This document shows positions 16,131 through 25,569 of a stretch of DNA of 64,000 nt, piece by piece. The DNA is from Orlajensenia flava. Its GTDB lineage: Bacteria; Actinomycetota; Actinomycetes; Actinomycetales; Microbacteriaceae. The position numbers and the translations under genes were made by a program. A model generated the notes under the pieces. The model saw nothing but the letters and a program-made list of their open reading frames with translations, made no database searches and was not told the DNA's origin. The stretch covers positions 124,001-188,000 of the forward strand of contig NZ_SSSN01000005.1 in NCBI RefSeq assembly GCF_004801905.1, in the 5' to 3' direction. Within the stretch, counting starts at the first letter, position 1; every line of letters begins with the position of its first letter.

Positions 16131-17540
16131 GTGTCCCGATCACCGGTCAACACCCCGTCGGTGTACAGCCTGGGTTACTTCGCCATCATGCTCCTCTCGA
16201 CGGCGTTCTCGCTGTTCTACAGCTTCTACTACATCGACACCCTCGGTCTCGGCGTGGGCATGTACGCGCTCGCTCGCACGATCTATGTCGTGTGGGACGC
16301 GGCGGTGCAGCCCGCCGCCGGTTACGCCTCCGATCGCACCCGCACCCGCTGGGGCCGTCGCAAGCCCTGGATTCTCTCCTCGCTGCCCTTCTACGCGGTG
16401 TTCTTCGTGCTGCTCTACAGTGTTCCCGATGCAGTGGAGGGCTGGGGGCTGTTCGTTTGGTTCCTTGCCTTCCAGCTGCTCTTCGAGACGTCGATGGCGA
16501 TCATCTCGGTGAACTACCTCGCGCTGTTCCCCGAGCTCTACCCCGACCCCAAGCGCCGTGCGCGCGTGAGCGTTCTGCAGCAGGCGTTCTACATCGTGGC
16601 GCTCATCGTGGGCACCGCGCTCACGCCCATCCTCTACGACGCCATCGGGTTCTCGGGCATGGCGCTCAGCTACGCCGTGGCGTTCGCCGTGCTCATGGTC
16701 ATCTCGACGCTGCTGACCAGGGAGAATCCGGCCGCGAGCGTCGAGGAGCCGCTGCGCATCCGCGAGGCGCTCCGCATCACGCTGTCGAACCGCCCGTTCT
16801 GGGTCTTCAACGTGTCGTACCTGCTCGCGGCATCCGTTCTCGGCCTCACCTCCTCGACCATCGCCTTCTATGCCAAGTACGTGCTCGGGCTTCAGGGCGC
16901 CGAGGTGTCGATCCTGCTCGTGACGACGTTCGCCTCGGTCATCCCCCTCGCCATCGGCTGGTACTTCGTGGTGCGTCGGCTCGGTGCGCTGCTCTCGTTC
17001 AAGGTGTCGATCGTCGTGTTCGCGCTCTCGGTCATCCCGCTGTTCTTCGCGCACGACCTCGTGAGCGGGCTGCTCGCGGGCGTCAGCCTCGCGGTCGGCC
17101 TCGCGGGCCACTTCGTCATCCCGTTCCTCGTGCAGGCGCTCATCATCGACGTCGACGCCGCCGAGACCGGCCGCCGCCGTGAGGGCATGTACCTCTCGGT
17201 CGGCAACGTGCTGACGCGGGCCTCCGCTCTCGTGACGGCGCTCGCATTCTGGATCGTCGGCACAGCCTACGGATACGTCAGCGGCGACAAGCCGGGCCCC
17301 GACCCCGCCGGAACGTTCATCTTCCTCACCACCACCGTTCCGCTCGTGCTGCTCGTGGTCTCGTTCGCCATCGCGCTGTTCCTGCGCCAGAGCGACGTCA
17401 CGGTGCCCGAGGGCGCCGACATCGGCCTCGGCGATCTCGCTGCGTCTTCGGCAGGGTCTTCGGCAACGGATGCCGACGCGCTCGCCGAGCAGGCGCGCGA
17501 GGCCGAGATCGCGGCGGCGGCGCGCAAGCCGCTCGCTTGA
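16131..17540 (+). CDS. MFS / glycoside-type sugar:cation symporter
   Basis: A 469-residue transporter with 12 predicted hydrophobic segments. The first loop carries AGYASDRTRTRWGRRKPWIL, the GPH/MFS_2 family signature between helices 2 and 3, and the C-terminal half has IDVDAAETGRRREGMYLSVG. This family imports sugars or glycosides with protons or cations. The C-terminal tail is acidic and Ala-rich. GTG 16131 has GAAGGAG upstream. It is divergent from the hydrolase operon, so it probably imports that operon's substrate, and its stop overlaps the start region of the ROK gene. Confidence 0.9.
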   Translation: MSRSPVNTPSVYSLGYFAIMLLSTAFSLFYSFYYIDTLGLGVGMYALARTIYVVWDAAVQPAAGYASDRTRTRWGRRKPWILSSLPFYAVFFVLLYSVPDAVEGWGLFVWFLAFQLLFETSMAIISVNYLALFPELYPDPKRRARVSVLQQAFYIVALIVGTALTPILYDAIGFSGMALSYAVAFAVLMVISTLLTRENPAASVEEPLRIREALRITLSNRPFWVFNVSYLLAASVLGLTSSTIAFYAKYVLGLQGAEVSILLVTTFASVIPLAIGWYFVVRRLGALLSFKVSIVVFALSVIPLFFAHDLVSGLLAGVSLAVGLAGHFVIPFLVQALIIDVDAAETGRRREGMYLSVGNVLTRASALVTALAFWIVGTAYGYVSGDKPGPDPAGTFIFLTTTVPLVLLVVSFAIALFLRQSDVTVPEGADIGLGDLAASSAGSSATDADALAEQAREAEIAAAARKPLA

Positions 17541-17545
17541 GCGGC

Positions 17546-18697
17546 ATGACCGAGATCACGGCCGGGCCGCCCGCGCTGCTGCGCTCCCTCAACGCGCGAG
17601 CCGTGCTCGAGGTGGTCGACCGGCAGGGCCCGATCGGTCGACCCGAACTGCGCGACGCGACCGGGTTGTCCAAGACGGCGATCGCCCAGACGCTCACCGA
17701 GCTCGAACGACGCGGTGCCGTGGAACGCGCCGGATTCGACGTGTCACGCCGCGGACCCGTCGCCACGCTCTACGGGCTCCGCGAGCGGGCATCCGTCGGC
17801 GCGGCGGTCGACATCGGTCATCATCGGGTGCGCGTGATCATCACCGGCCTCGGCCGGCAGCCACTCGCCCGCGCGAGCGCCGACGCCGACCACTCGAGCG
17901 CCCCGGAGACGGCGGCTCTCGTGCACCGCCTGCTCGCACAGGCGTGCAGCGACGCCGACGTCGATCTCGACGACCTGCAGGTGTGCGTGATCGGGGTGCC
18001 GGCCGTCGTGGGCGAGGGCGGAGAGTTGCGCCTGGCATCCGGCTTGGCCGCCGGGGGAGTGGGGCTCGCGAGCGCGCTCGCCGATGCCCTGCCCTGCCCC
18101 GCGTCGCTCGAGAACGACACCAACCTCGCCGCGATCGCCGAGCAGGTCGGGGGCAGCGCTCGCGGACTGTCCTCCTTCGTGCTGCTCAGCGTGGGAGCCA
18201 GCGTCGGTGCCGGGGTCGTGATCGACGGAGAACTGCGACGGGGAAGTACGGGCGCCGCCGGCGAGATCGCCTACCTCCCTGGCCCGGGCGACGAGATCGA
18301 CGACTCCCTGGGCGCGCAGAGCGTGACGACGGATGCCGAAGCCGAAGGCATGGCACCTCCACCGTCGGCCCGAGCCGTCTTCGACGCGGCGCGCGCGGGA
18401 GATGCCGCGGCCCTTCGAGCCGTCGAGCGCACCGCCCGACGCATCGCGCGGGTGTCGGCATCGCTCGCCCTCGTGCTCGACCCCGAGCTGATCATCCTCG
18501 GCGGCTCCATCGGCTCCAACGGTGACCTGCTGGTCGAACCGGTCAGCCGCATTCTGCGCGATGCATTTCCGCAGGCCGCGGCGCGCGTCGCGGCCGCGAC
18601 GGCGGGGGAGCACGCCGTGCTCGATGGAGCGGTGCGGCTGTGCGGCGACCGGCTTCGCGAGGTCGTGTTCGATCGCGCCACTGCTCCGCTCCGGTGA
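17546..18697 (+). CDS. ROK family transcriptional regulator
   Basis: A 383-residue NagC/XylR-like regulator. The N-terminal winged HTH reads LRSLNARAVLEVVDRQGPIG, then RPELRDATGLSKTAIAQTLT. The ROK sugar-kinase-like domain follows with GAAVDIGHHRVRVI, VIGVPAVV, LENDTNLAAIAE, SVGASVGAGVVIDGEL and GAAGEIAYLPG. The usual ROK zinc motif (CxCGxxGC) is not seen after GEIAY, so it is probably a non-catalytic, ligand-sensing version. TTG 17537, overlapping the MFS stop, is an alternative start. It likely controls the adjoining transporter and divergent catabolic operon. Confidence 0.88.
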   Translation: MTEITAGPPALLRSLNARAVLEVVDRQGPIGRPELRDATGLSKTAIAQTLTELERRGAVERAGFDVSRRGPVATLYGLRERASVGAAVDIGHHRVRVIITGLGRQPLARASADADHSSAPETAALVHRLLAQACSDADVDLDDLQVCVIGVPAVVGEGGELRLASGLAAGGVGLASALADALPCPASLENDTNLAAIAEQVGGSARGLSSFVLLSVGASVGAGVVIDGELRRGSTGAAGEIAYLPGPGDEIDDSLGAQSVTTDAEAEGMAPPPSARAVFDAARAGDAAALRAVERTARRIARVSASLALVLDPELIILGGSIGSNGDLLVEPVSRILRDAFPQAAARVAAATAGEHAVLDGAVRLCGDRLREVVFDRATAPLR

Positions 18698-18712
18698 GAT
18701 GGCGCGGGCCGG

Positions 18713-19513
18713 TCACTGCCCGTGCCCCTGACTGAGCCGCTCCACGAAGACCGAGACCGCTTTCGCAATGACGGCTCCGGCCCTGTCGTTCAGGTGCACC
18801 TGGTCCGTCAGCACCTCGAGGCCGTTGCGACTGGAGATGTCGTTCCACGACCGCCGGAGAATTCCATGGGCCAATGAGGCTTTGACGATCAAGGAGATGT
18901 CGGCCGTATACGGGGGCGGCGTGCGGCCCGACGTGAGAAGCCGCTCCAGCCCCGCCCGAATGGGCAGCACGTCGTCGCCGCGCTCCTCCGCAAGCGCTCG
19001 CAGCACGACGTTGTATGCGTCGACCTTCTCGTTCATCGGACTGCCGAGGTCCTCGCCGATCATCGGTATCTCGATCACAGCGATGCGAGCGGAGGTGCGA
19101 CGGTGCACGATCTCGAGGATCTCCGAGACGGCACTCCGATAGCTCGCGAGAGTCGGAGGAGACCGAAGGCCGTTCTGCCGTCGGAACATCCGCTCCATCC
19201 TCTCGCTGTAGGTCGCTTGAACGTCGTTGGTGCCGATCAACAGCGTCACGGCATCCGGCCGGCACTCCACCACCTCGTCGAGCCGGGCCGCGACGTTGAA
19301 CGCGAGGTCGCCATTGACTCCGGCGTTGACGAAGTCGATGGGGCGGTGACCGTGACGCCGGGCCACGGCCTCGATCCAGTTCGAACTCACCACTCCGCGC
19401 GTGATGCTGTCACCGACGAACACCACCGTCCGGCGAGAATCGGCTCTTCCTGTGCGACGAGACCTCAGAAAGGCCGCGGGTGATCGATGCACGACCGCCG
19501 CATCAGGGGCCAA
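18713..19513 (-). CDS. SGNH/GDSL hydrolase family protein
   Basis: A 266-residue esterase-fold protein. Block I is VVFVGDSITRGVVSSN (nucleophile Ser in GDS), block III is LIGTNDVQATYS, and the terminal DQVHLNDRAG supplies the catalytic Asp and His. It would deacylate or hydrolyse an ester, for example sugar acetyl groups, in keeping with the adjoining glycosidase. No signal peptide is obvious. It starts 11 bp inside the end of the alcohol dehydrogenase gene and is the last gene of the MFS-GH3-ADH-SGNH operon, converging on the ROK gene. Confidence 0.87.
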   Translation of the reverse strand: MAPDAAVVHRSPAAFLRSRRTGRADSRRTVVFVGDSITRGVVSSNWIEAVARRHGHRPIDFVNAGVNGDLAFNVAARLDEVVECRPDAVTLLIGTNDVQATYSERMERMFRRQNGLRSPPTLASYRSAVSEILEIVHRRTSARIAVIEIPMIGEDLGSPMNEKVDAYNVVLRALAEERGDDVLPIRAGLERLLTSGRTPPPYTADISLIVKASLAHGILRRSWNDISSRNGLEVLTDQVHLNDRAGAVIAKAVSVFVERLSQGHGQ

Positions 19514-20564
19514 ATGTGATCACCACCTTGTCGGTGGCGCCCGGAGTGCCCGCCAGCTCGATCGCGCTCTCGACATCGCCGAAGTCGATGCGGTGGCTGA
19601 CCAGTTTCGCGAATCGCTCCTGATGCGCGATCAGGTCGGCGGTCACCTCGAAGATCTCGGTGGGGTAGCCCATCGACGAGGAGAAGGTGAGCTCCGCGAT
19701 CATCATCTGGCCCGTGTCGATCAGCTCGGGCTGCTTGTGCACGCCCGCCATCACGAGGCGGGCTCCCCACTTCGCGGAGGCGATGGCGGTTTGGAGCACC
19801 GACGGGGCGCCGGCGGCGTCCAGGTACAGGTCGGTGGCCGGGCGCGGCATGCCGATCGCGTTGGCCGCCTCGCCGTGAAGCTCCATCAGCCGTGCCGCGA
19901 CGTCCTCGTTCGAAGAGTCGATCACCGCATCCGCCCCGACGTCGATCGCCTTGTCCAGCCGTGCACGCACGACGTCCACCACGACCACATGGGACACTCC
20001 GGCCAGCTTCAGCCAGATCGCCGCTCCGAGCCCGATCGGCCCGGCCCCGAACACGACGGCACTCTCGGAGGAGAGGGGCGCGCCTCGATTCACCAGGTGT
20101 TTGGCGACCGCCATCGGCTCGTTGAGTGCTGCCAACCAGAACGGAAGAGACTCGGGGATGATCGCCAGATCACGGCCGACGCGCGCGTTCTCGATGACGA
20201 GCAGCTCTCGAAGGGCACCCAGCGCGCCACCGTTGCCGATGATGCCGCTCGGGGCTGACATCGGGTTGACGACGACGTGGTCTCCTACGGAGATGTCGGT
20301 TACGCGTGCGCCGACGTCGACGACCTCGCCGGCCGGCTCATGTCCGAGCGCGATCGGCTGGCCGAGGTAGGGCATGCCGCCCGCCGCCACGAAACCGAGG
20401 TCGGTGCCGCAGATGCCGCACGCGCGCATCCGCACCAGAACGTCCTCCGGCCCCACCGTGGGAGTCGGCACCTCCCGCACCTCGACAGCGCCCGGGGCCG
20501 CCGTGTAGACGGCTTTCATCGTCGACACGGGCTTCTCCTGCATCGAGGGGGTCGAATTACTCAT
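19503..20564 (-). CDS. medium-chain alcohol dehydrogenase lacking the structural zinc loop
   Basis: A 353-residue MDR-family dehydrogenase. The catalytic-zinc region is normal (ACGICGTDLGF, ALGHEPAGEV), and the Rossmann motif AVVFGAGPIGLGAAIWLKLA is at about 170. Where classical members have four Cys binding structural zinc, this protein reads NPMSAPSGIIGNGG, with no Cys, resembling sorbitol/threonine-dehydrogenase variants without that site. Oxidises an alcohol or sugar alcohol, substrate unknown. It overlaps GH3 upstream by 4 bp (ATGA) and SGNH downstream by 11 bp. Confidence 0.9.
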   Translation of the reverse strand: MSNSTPSMQEKPVSTMKAVYTAAPGAVEVREVPTPTVGPEDVLVRMRACGICGTDLGFVAAGGMPYLGQPIALGHEPAGEVVDVGARVTDISVGDHVVVNPMSAPSGIIGNGGALGALRELLVIENARVGRDLAIIPESLPFWLAALNEPMAVAKHLVNRGAPLSSESAVVFGAGPIGLGAAIWLKLAGVSHVVVVDVVRARLDKAIDVGADAVIDSSNEDVAARLMELHGEAANAIGMPRPATDLYLDAAGAPSVLQTAIASAKWGARLVMAGVHKQPELIDTGQMMIAELTFSSSMGYPTEIFEVTADLIAHQERFAKLVSHRIDFGDVESAIELAGTPGATDKVVITFGP

Positions 20565-22381
20565 GATCCACCTTCCCCGTCGGGGGCGCTCGGCAGGTCG
20601 AGACCATCACCGAAGCGGAAGAGCGGGTCCGCCGTATCGAACGGCACGTCGGGACGCTGGGCTGCCACGGCTTCCTGAGAACGTGGAATGTCGAACGGCA
20701 GCCGTCCTTCCGGCGCCGCGGCACCGAAGAGCACATCGAGTACTGCGTCATCCGAGGCGCCGTAGTCCACGATCAGCGCCGCTGCGAGCTCGGCCACCGG
20801 GGCGAGGAGCGCCGGCCGGTCGAGGTAGACGTCCACGATGACGGGAATTCGCTCCGCGAGCTCTCGGAGCCGCGAGACGTCGTGCTCCGTGAACTCCAGG
20901 CTGCCGGCGCGGAAGTACGGCGCGACTCCTCCGGTGCGCGGTTCGAAGGGTGCCTGCAGACGGATGATGGCGACGTCGGCCTCCTCCGGGTTGGCGGCCA
21001 CCTCCCCGCGCGTCGCGACGGCCGTCGCCGCGACGCCCTCGGCGTATACCCGTAGGCCGCTCGCGAGCGGCAGGATGGGACGGGTCGCGTTGCTCGCATC
21101 CGTCGGCACGGCGTTCTTCAGCACCGTGACCGACGCGCGCTGCGCCACCCGCCCTGCCGAGCGGAACTCCTCGTTGCCGATGACGATCTCCGCCTGGTCT
21201 TCGTCGACGTAGGGGTCGTCGAAGAGGCCGAGAGTGAGCTTCTCGCGCAGCAGTCGCGCCACCGACACATCGATGCGGTCCTCGGACACCCGGCCCGAGT
21301 GCACGAGCTCGATGAGCAGCTCCGTGCAGTGCTCCCCGCCCAACTGATCGGCGCCGGCATGCAGCACCTTTTCGAGGCGGTCGATGGGGGCGAGATGCTC
21401 GACTCCCCAGGCACGGGCTTCGATGAGCTCGCCCTGCACGCTCGAGTCGGTCACGATGCTCCAGTCGGTGCACACGATGCCGTCGAAGCCGAGCTCCTGG
21501 CGCAGCAGGCCCGTGATGACTGATTTGTTGAAACCGAATCCCACCTCTTCGTACTCCGTGCCGACCGGCATGCCGTAGTACGGCATCATCTGCGACGTGC
21601 CGGCCTCGATCGCGGCGAGGAAGGGCCGCAGATGGTAGGCGAAGCCATCACCCGGATACACCTGCTCTCGGCCATAGGGGAAGTGCGGGTCTTCGCCATC
21701 CTTCTGCGGTCCACCACCGGGGAAGTGCTTCGTCATCGTGGACACCGAATCGGCGCCGAGCATGTCGCCCTGGAACCCGCGGATGTACGCCGCACCCAGT
21801 CGGGAGGTGAGGTCGGCGTCCTCACCGAACGTACCCACGATGCGGGACCAGCGCGGTTCCGTCGCGAGGTCGATCTGCGGATGCAGCGCGAGCCGGATTC
21901 CGGCGGCGAGGTACTCCTTCCGAGCGATGTCTGCGAATTGCTGCACGAGCTCCTCGGAGCCGATCGCTGCCAATCCGAGAGTCTCCGGCCATTGAGAGAA
22001 GGGTCCGGCCGCCATCGCCGCAGCGGGATTGTCGCTGAAGGAGTGCCGCGGATCGGTGGAGAACGTTATCGGTATTCCCCAGCCCGTACGCGAGGCGATG
22101 CGCTGAACGGAATTCGTCCAGGCGGCGAACTCGCGCCCGGCCCCGGGCGAGCCGACAAGATTGAAGTGCGTCATCCGGCGGTCGCGGATCATGGACTCGA
22201 GCGATGGCATTCCCATCACTTCGAGATCCGTGGAGGGGTCCACCATCAGAGCGATCGTGTGGAAGAGAAGGCCGGCTTTGTCTTCGAGCGACAAGCGGGA
22301 AACCAGGTCGGCGACCCGCTGCTCGACAGGGAGCTGGGGATCTTGATAGGGATGCTCGGGTGCGGTTCGAAGCTCGCTCAT
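20561..22381 (-). CDS. glycoside hydrolase family 3 (beta-glucosidase-like)
   Basis: A 606-residue GH3 enzyme. The N-terminal barrel has LSLEDKAGLLFHTI, LRPFLAAIEAGTSQMMPYY, TKHFPGGG (substrate-binding Lys-His) and GFDGIVCTDWSIVTDSS, whose Asp is the expected nucleophile. The second domain runs VTVLKNAVPTD and later VIVDVYLDRPALLAPV. Lacking a signal peptide, it would cleave imported beta-glycosides. ATG 22381 has AAGGA 11 nt upstream. It lies 64 bp after the MFS gene and overlaps the dehydrogenase gene. Confidence 0.93.
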   Translation of the reverse strand: MSELRTAPEHPYQDPQLPVEQRVADLVSRLSLEDKAGLLFHTIALMVDPSTDLEVMGMPSLESMIRDRRMTHFNLVGSPGAGREFAAWTNSVQRIASRTGWGIPITFSTDPRHSFSDNPAAAMAAGPFSQWPETLGLAAIGSEELVQQFADIARKEYLAAGIRLALHPQIDLATEPRWSRIVGTFGEDADLTSRLGAAYIRGFQGDMLGADSVSTMTKHFPGGGPQKDGEDPHFPYGREQVYPGDGFAYHLRPFLAAIEAGTSQMMPYYGMPVGTEYEEVGFGFNKSVITGLLRQELGFDGIVCTDWSIVTDSSVQGELIEARAWGVEHLAPIDRLEKVLHAGADQLGGEHCTELLIELVHSGRVSEDRIDVSVARLLREKLTLGLFDDPYVDEDQAEIVIGNEEFRSAGRVAQRASVTVLKNAVPTDASNATRPILPLASGLRVYAEGVAATAVATRGEVAANPEEADVAIIRLQAPFEPRTGGVAPYFRAGSLEFTEHDVSRLRELAERIPVIVDVYLDRPALLAPVAELAAALIVDYGASDDAVLDVLFGAAAPEGRLPFDIPRSQEAVAAQRPDVPFDTADPLFRFGDGLDLPSAPDGEGGS

Positions 22382-22445
22382 GCGGAATGTGTCCTTCTGA
22401 TGGTGGATGAACGGGGGAGGCCGGTCGAATGCGCAGGCGGCGCAC

Positions 22446-23804
22446 TCATCGAGAGCCGCTGACTTTCAGGTAGATGATGAGGCCGCCGGCGACCGTGCAG
22501 CCGGCGGCGAGCAGGAACAGGAGTCCGTAGTTCTGCTGGCCCGCCGTCGCGCCGACGAGCAGGAGGGCTGGCGCCGTGAGCGGGGCCACGGATTGGCCGA
22601 TCTGCAGGGCCAGTTGGTTGATCCCCACGAAGCGGCCCGCATGAGCTTCGCGCTCTGGCAGGATGTCGAGGACTATCGCCTGGTCCACCGAGCTGAAGAT
22701 TCCCGTGCCGAGGTTGACGACCACGAACCCGATGATCACGATTGTCATTCCTGGCGCGAATGCCAAGATGACGGCCCCGCAGGCGAAGACGACACAGGCG
22801 ACCAGCACGAAGATACGGCGGCGGCGCAGGCGATCCGAGAGGATCCCGCCTCCGAGCGCTCCGAGCGCTGCGGCGCCGATACCGGCGATGGAGGCGATGG
22901 CGAACAGCCCGGCGATCTCGGCGACCGTCGTGCCCGCCTTCTCGGCGAAGTAGAACGACGTGAACGTCGTACTGAGGCTCAGTGCGAAGTACACCAGGAA
23001 TCGACCGAGCCAGTTCCAGCCGAATGCCGGGTACTGACGCGGATTGAAGACGTACTTGGGCAACAGGGTGTTCCATCGCAGCCGTTCGGCCGGGGGGAGA
23101 GCGCGGGAATCATCTCCTCGCGCGAAGACGACGAACACCAACCCGAGCAGTACGCCGACCAGCCCGGGAACGAGGAACAGCAGATAATTGTTGCTGACGA
23201 ACCCGGCTGCGAGACCGACTCCCGCGACGGGGGCGACGAGCTGGACGAAGCCGGTGAGGCCCGAGACGCGCCCGCGCTGGGACTCGGGAAGGCGATCAGC
23301 GGTGACGTTGACCAGTCCGGTGAGAGCATTGCCGAATCCGAGTTGGGCGAGCGCCCAGCCGACGCCGAGCGTGGCGATGCTCGGCGCCGACGCCATCACG
23401 ATGAGCGCGGCGAAACCCACCAGGCTGCCGATGAGGATGAACGGCCTGCGGCGCCCGAGTCGCGATCGGGTGCCGTCGCTGATCACACCGACCAACGGAA
23501 TCGAGAGCAGGGCGACGATCGAGCCGGCACCGGTTATGTAGCCGAGATATTCGGGATGCGCAGGAGCCAGCTGTTGCACTCGGACCGCCAGCGAAATGCC
23601 GACGGGGGCGATGAACGCGAGATACAGACCGAACGTGCTCGAGACGAGCAGCCAGATGAATGACGCGCTCACCTTCGGTGGTTCGGATGCGTCGAGCACG
23701 ACGCTCCCCTGAGCGAGCCCGGGAACCGCTGCCACCGAGAGCGCATTCTCTGCAACGGGGTCAGGCGACATCGTGTGGTCGGGCGACTGTTCCGCATCCG
23801 CCAT
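22446..23804 (-). CDS. MFS transporter (sugar-type)
   Basis: A 452-residue major facilitator protein with 12 hydrophobic segments. The loop after helix 2 reads GVISDGTRSRLGRRRPFIL, the signature shared with sucrose/glycoside importers, and the middle loop carries GILSDRLRRRRIFVLVA. ATG 23804 has an ideal GAGGAGG ribosome site; an in-frame start 57 bp upstream is less likely. First gene of the operon with GH3, alcohol dehydrogenase and SGNH hydrolase; it probably imports the glycoside that GH3 cleaves. Confidence 0.9.
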   Translation of the reverse strand: MADAEQSPDHTMSPDPVAENALSVAAVPGLAQGSVVLDASEPPKVSASFIWLLVSSTFGLYLAFIAPVGISLAVRVQQLAPAHPEYLGYITGAGSIVALLSIPLVGVISDGTRSRLGRRRPFILIGSLVGFAALIVMASAPSIATLGVGWALAQLGFGNALTGLVNVTADRLPESQRGRVSGLTGFVQLVAPVAGVGLAAGFVSNNYLLFLVPGLVGVLLGLVFVVFARGDDSRALPPAERLRWNTLLPKYVFNPRQYPAFGWNWLGRFLVYFALSLSTTFTSFYFAEKAGTTVAEIAGLFAIASIAGIGAAALGALGGGILSDRLRRRRIFVLVACVVFACGAVILAFAPGMTIVIIGFVVVNLGTGIFSSVDQAIVLDILPEREAHAGRFVGINQLALQIGQSVAPLTAPALLLVGATAGQQNYGLLFLLAAGCTVAGGLIIYLKVSGSR

Positions 23805-23969
23805 GTGTCCTCCTCGACTCGCGACGATCGCTCGATCACGTACGCGGAGCGAATCTAGCACGAAAATCGCGCTGTGATGGTAATTTCAAGTCGGCCCCCA
23901 AGCTGACAATGGACGGCGATAGCGTTGGTCGTGTTCGAACGGGCGCGCGGGACGGATCGGGGGGATTTC

Positions 23970-24599
23970 ATGTCGGATGTCACACGTGTACGCGGGGCCT
24001 ACGCGAAATCCGCCGCGGTGCGGGAGCGCATCGTGCACGCGGCGACCGAGGAGTTCGCCGAGTCGGGATTCCGGGCGGGGACGATGAAGAAGATCGCCGA
24101 GCGTGCCGGAATCAGCCAGCGCGGCTTGGTGCACCATTTCGCCAGCAAGGAGGAACTCCTCCTCGAGGTGCTCGAGGCGCGTTCTGTCGAGAGCGCGCAG
24201 CTCATGCGCGACGGCGAACCGCTGCAGGTGCTCCGGAGTGTCGTCGACGTCATGCTGGACAACGCGCGCCGACCCGGGCTGGTCGAGCTGCACACCGTGC
24301 TGTTCGCTGAGGCGACCTCCTCCGAGCATCCGGCGCACGCTCACCATGCCGAACGGCTGCGGATCTGGCGCGACTACCTCACGGGCATCTTCGCGGCGCT
24401 CGCCTCAGATGGGGCGCTCGCTCCGGGCCTCGATCCGCGGGTCGTTGCGACCACGTTGGTCGCGGTGCAGGACGGTGCGCAACTCCAGTGGCTCTACGAT
24501 CCTGGAATGATCGACATGGCCGGCGTCGTGCACGATTACCTGGCGAGCGTCGTGCCCGGCTGGACCCTGCATCCGCAGCCGGCCGCCCAGCGGTCGTGA
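23970..24599 (+). CDS. TetR family transcriptional regulator
   Basis: A 209-residue repressor. The HTH is RERIVHAATEEFAESGFRAG, then TMKKIAERAGISQRGLVHHF, near residues 18-57. The C-terminal domain has a TetR_C-like ligand region and ends QDGAQLQWLYDP and VVPGW. ATG 23970 is preceded by GGGGGG; a GTG at 23925 is also in frame. Divergent from the MFS-GH3 operon across a 165-bp gap, so it is the likely local regulator of glycoside uptake. Confidence 0.9.
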   Translation: MSDVTRVRGAYAKSAAVRERIVHAATEEFAESGFRAGTMKKIAERAGISQRGLVHHFASKEELLLEVLEARSVESAQLMRDGEPLQVLRSVVDVMLDNARRPGLVELHTVLFAEATSSEHPAHAHHAERLRIWRDYLTGIFAALASDGALAPGLDPRVVATTLVAVQDGAQLQWLYDPGMIDMAGVVHDYLASVVPGWTLHPQPAAQRS

Positions 24600-24732
24600 C
24601 ACGCATCCTCGCTCTCGAGCAGCGAGGCGTGGACGCCGGCCTCATCGGTCGGCGTGCGGTGAGATGGTCGGGCCGGTCCGCGTGATGACTGCGGGCGCAC
24701 CGTGGCTGGCGAGCGCGTCGGCGGCCCTTCGG

Positions 24733-25508
24733 CTAAACCGAGATGAATGGACGGATCGCGGCCAGAAGCACGTCAGGCGTCTCCATCTGCGGCACGTGCC
24801 CGGTCTTCTCGAGCAGCTGGAACCGTGATGCGGGAATCGCGGCGGCGAACGCGCGCCCGTAGTCCGGGTCGACCACGCGGTCGGCCTCGCCCCAGAGCAC
24901 GAGGGCGGGGACACGGATGTCTGAGAGCCGACCGAGCAGGGTCGCGTCGGTCTGGCCTGTCCGTAGAGCGCGAGCGCGGCTTGGTTGCCAGCCAGCACCC
25001 GCGCCATCTCGGGCGACAGCTTCGCCGGGTCGAGGCGGGGAGCTTTCGAGGGGTCGTACCAGCTGTACTCGGCGAGCTGGGAGGGCGGGAGCGACGCGGC
25101 CACCGGATGGCCGGGCACGTCGATGCCGACGGAATCGACCAGGATGATGCGGCCGAGCCGGTCGGGATGACGCAGCGCCAACTCGGCGGTTATCCATCCG
25201 CCCATCGAGTTGCCGATCACGACGACGTCGGTGAGGTCGAGCGTCTCGAGAAGGCCGGCGTACAGCTCGGCGAGTTCTGCGATGCTCGAGAGCTCGGCCG
25301 GTCGAGGCGTTCCACCGAATCCGGGATGGGTCGGCACGATCACCCGCGTGCCGGTGGCCTCGGCGAGCAGATCGGCGAAGCCGGTCACCGACATGGGCCC
25401 GGCGCCGCCGTGGAGGATGACCACCGGTCGGCCGGTGCCGCGTTCATCCGCGGTGAGAGAAACATCACCGAACGTCGTCGAGATGGAAACAGAAAGAGGA
25501 ACGCTCAT
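24733..25508 (-). pseudogene. alpha/beta hydrolase with a frameshift
   Basis: From ATG 25508 the protein reads normally through VILHGGAGPM, THPGFGGTPRP, VVIGNSMGGWITAELALRHP (nucleophile Ser in GNSMGG) to AALALYGQ. The family sequence then continues in a different frame: DIRVPALVLWGEADRVVDPD (acid Asp) and EKTGHVPQMETPD (His), ending at 24733. The switch lies near 24952-24958; one missing base would restore one continuous protein of about 258 residues. Either a genuine recent inactivation or a sequencing error. The uninterrupted first frame instead runs to 24642 with non-family sequence. Confidence 0.85.
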
Positions 25509-25569
25509 GGGTCAACTCTATATACGCATATTTATATAAGCAAGTTTCAAACGTTGTTAGAGTGAAGCG
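25509..25569. promoter_or_regulatory. AT-rich divergent promoter / MarR operator candidate
   Basis: Between the hydrolase and marR, CTATATACGCATATTTATAT forms an AT-rich near-palindrome in otherwise GC-rich DNA. TATATA on the minus strand lies about 9 nt before the hydrolase ATG, suggesting a leaderless transcript. The MarR protein probably binds here. Confidence 0.55.

Noticed and set aside
22407-23663. 418-codon plus-strand frame antisense to the MFS gene
   Set aside because: Highly charged nonsense; the MFS reading is clear.
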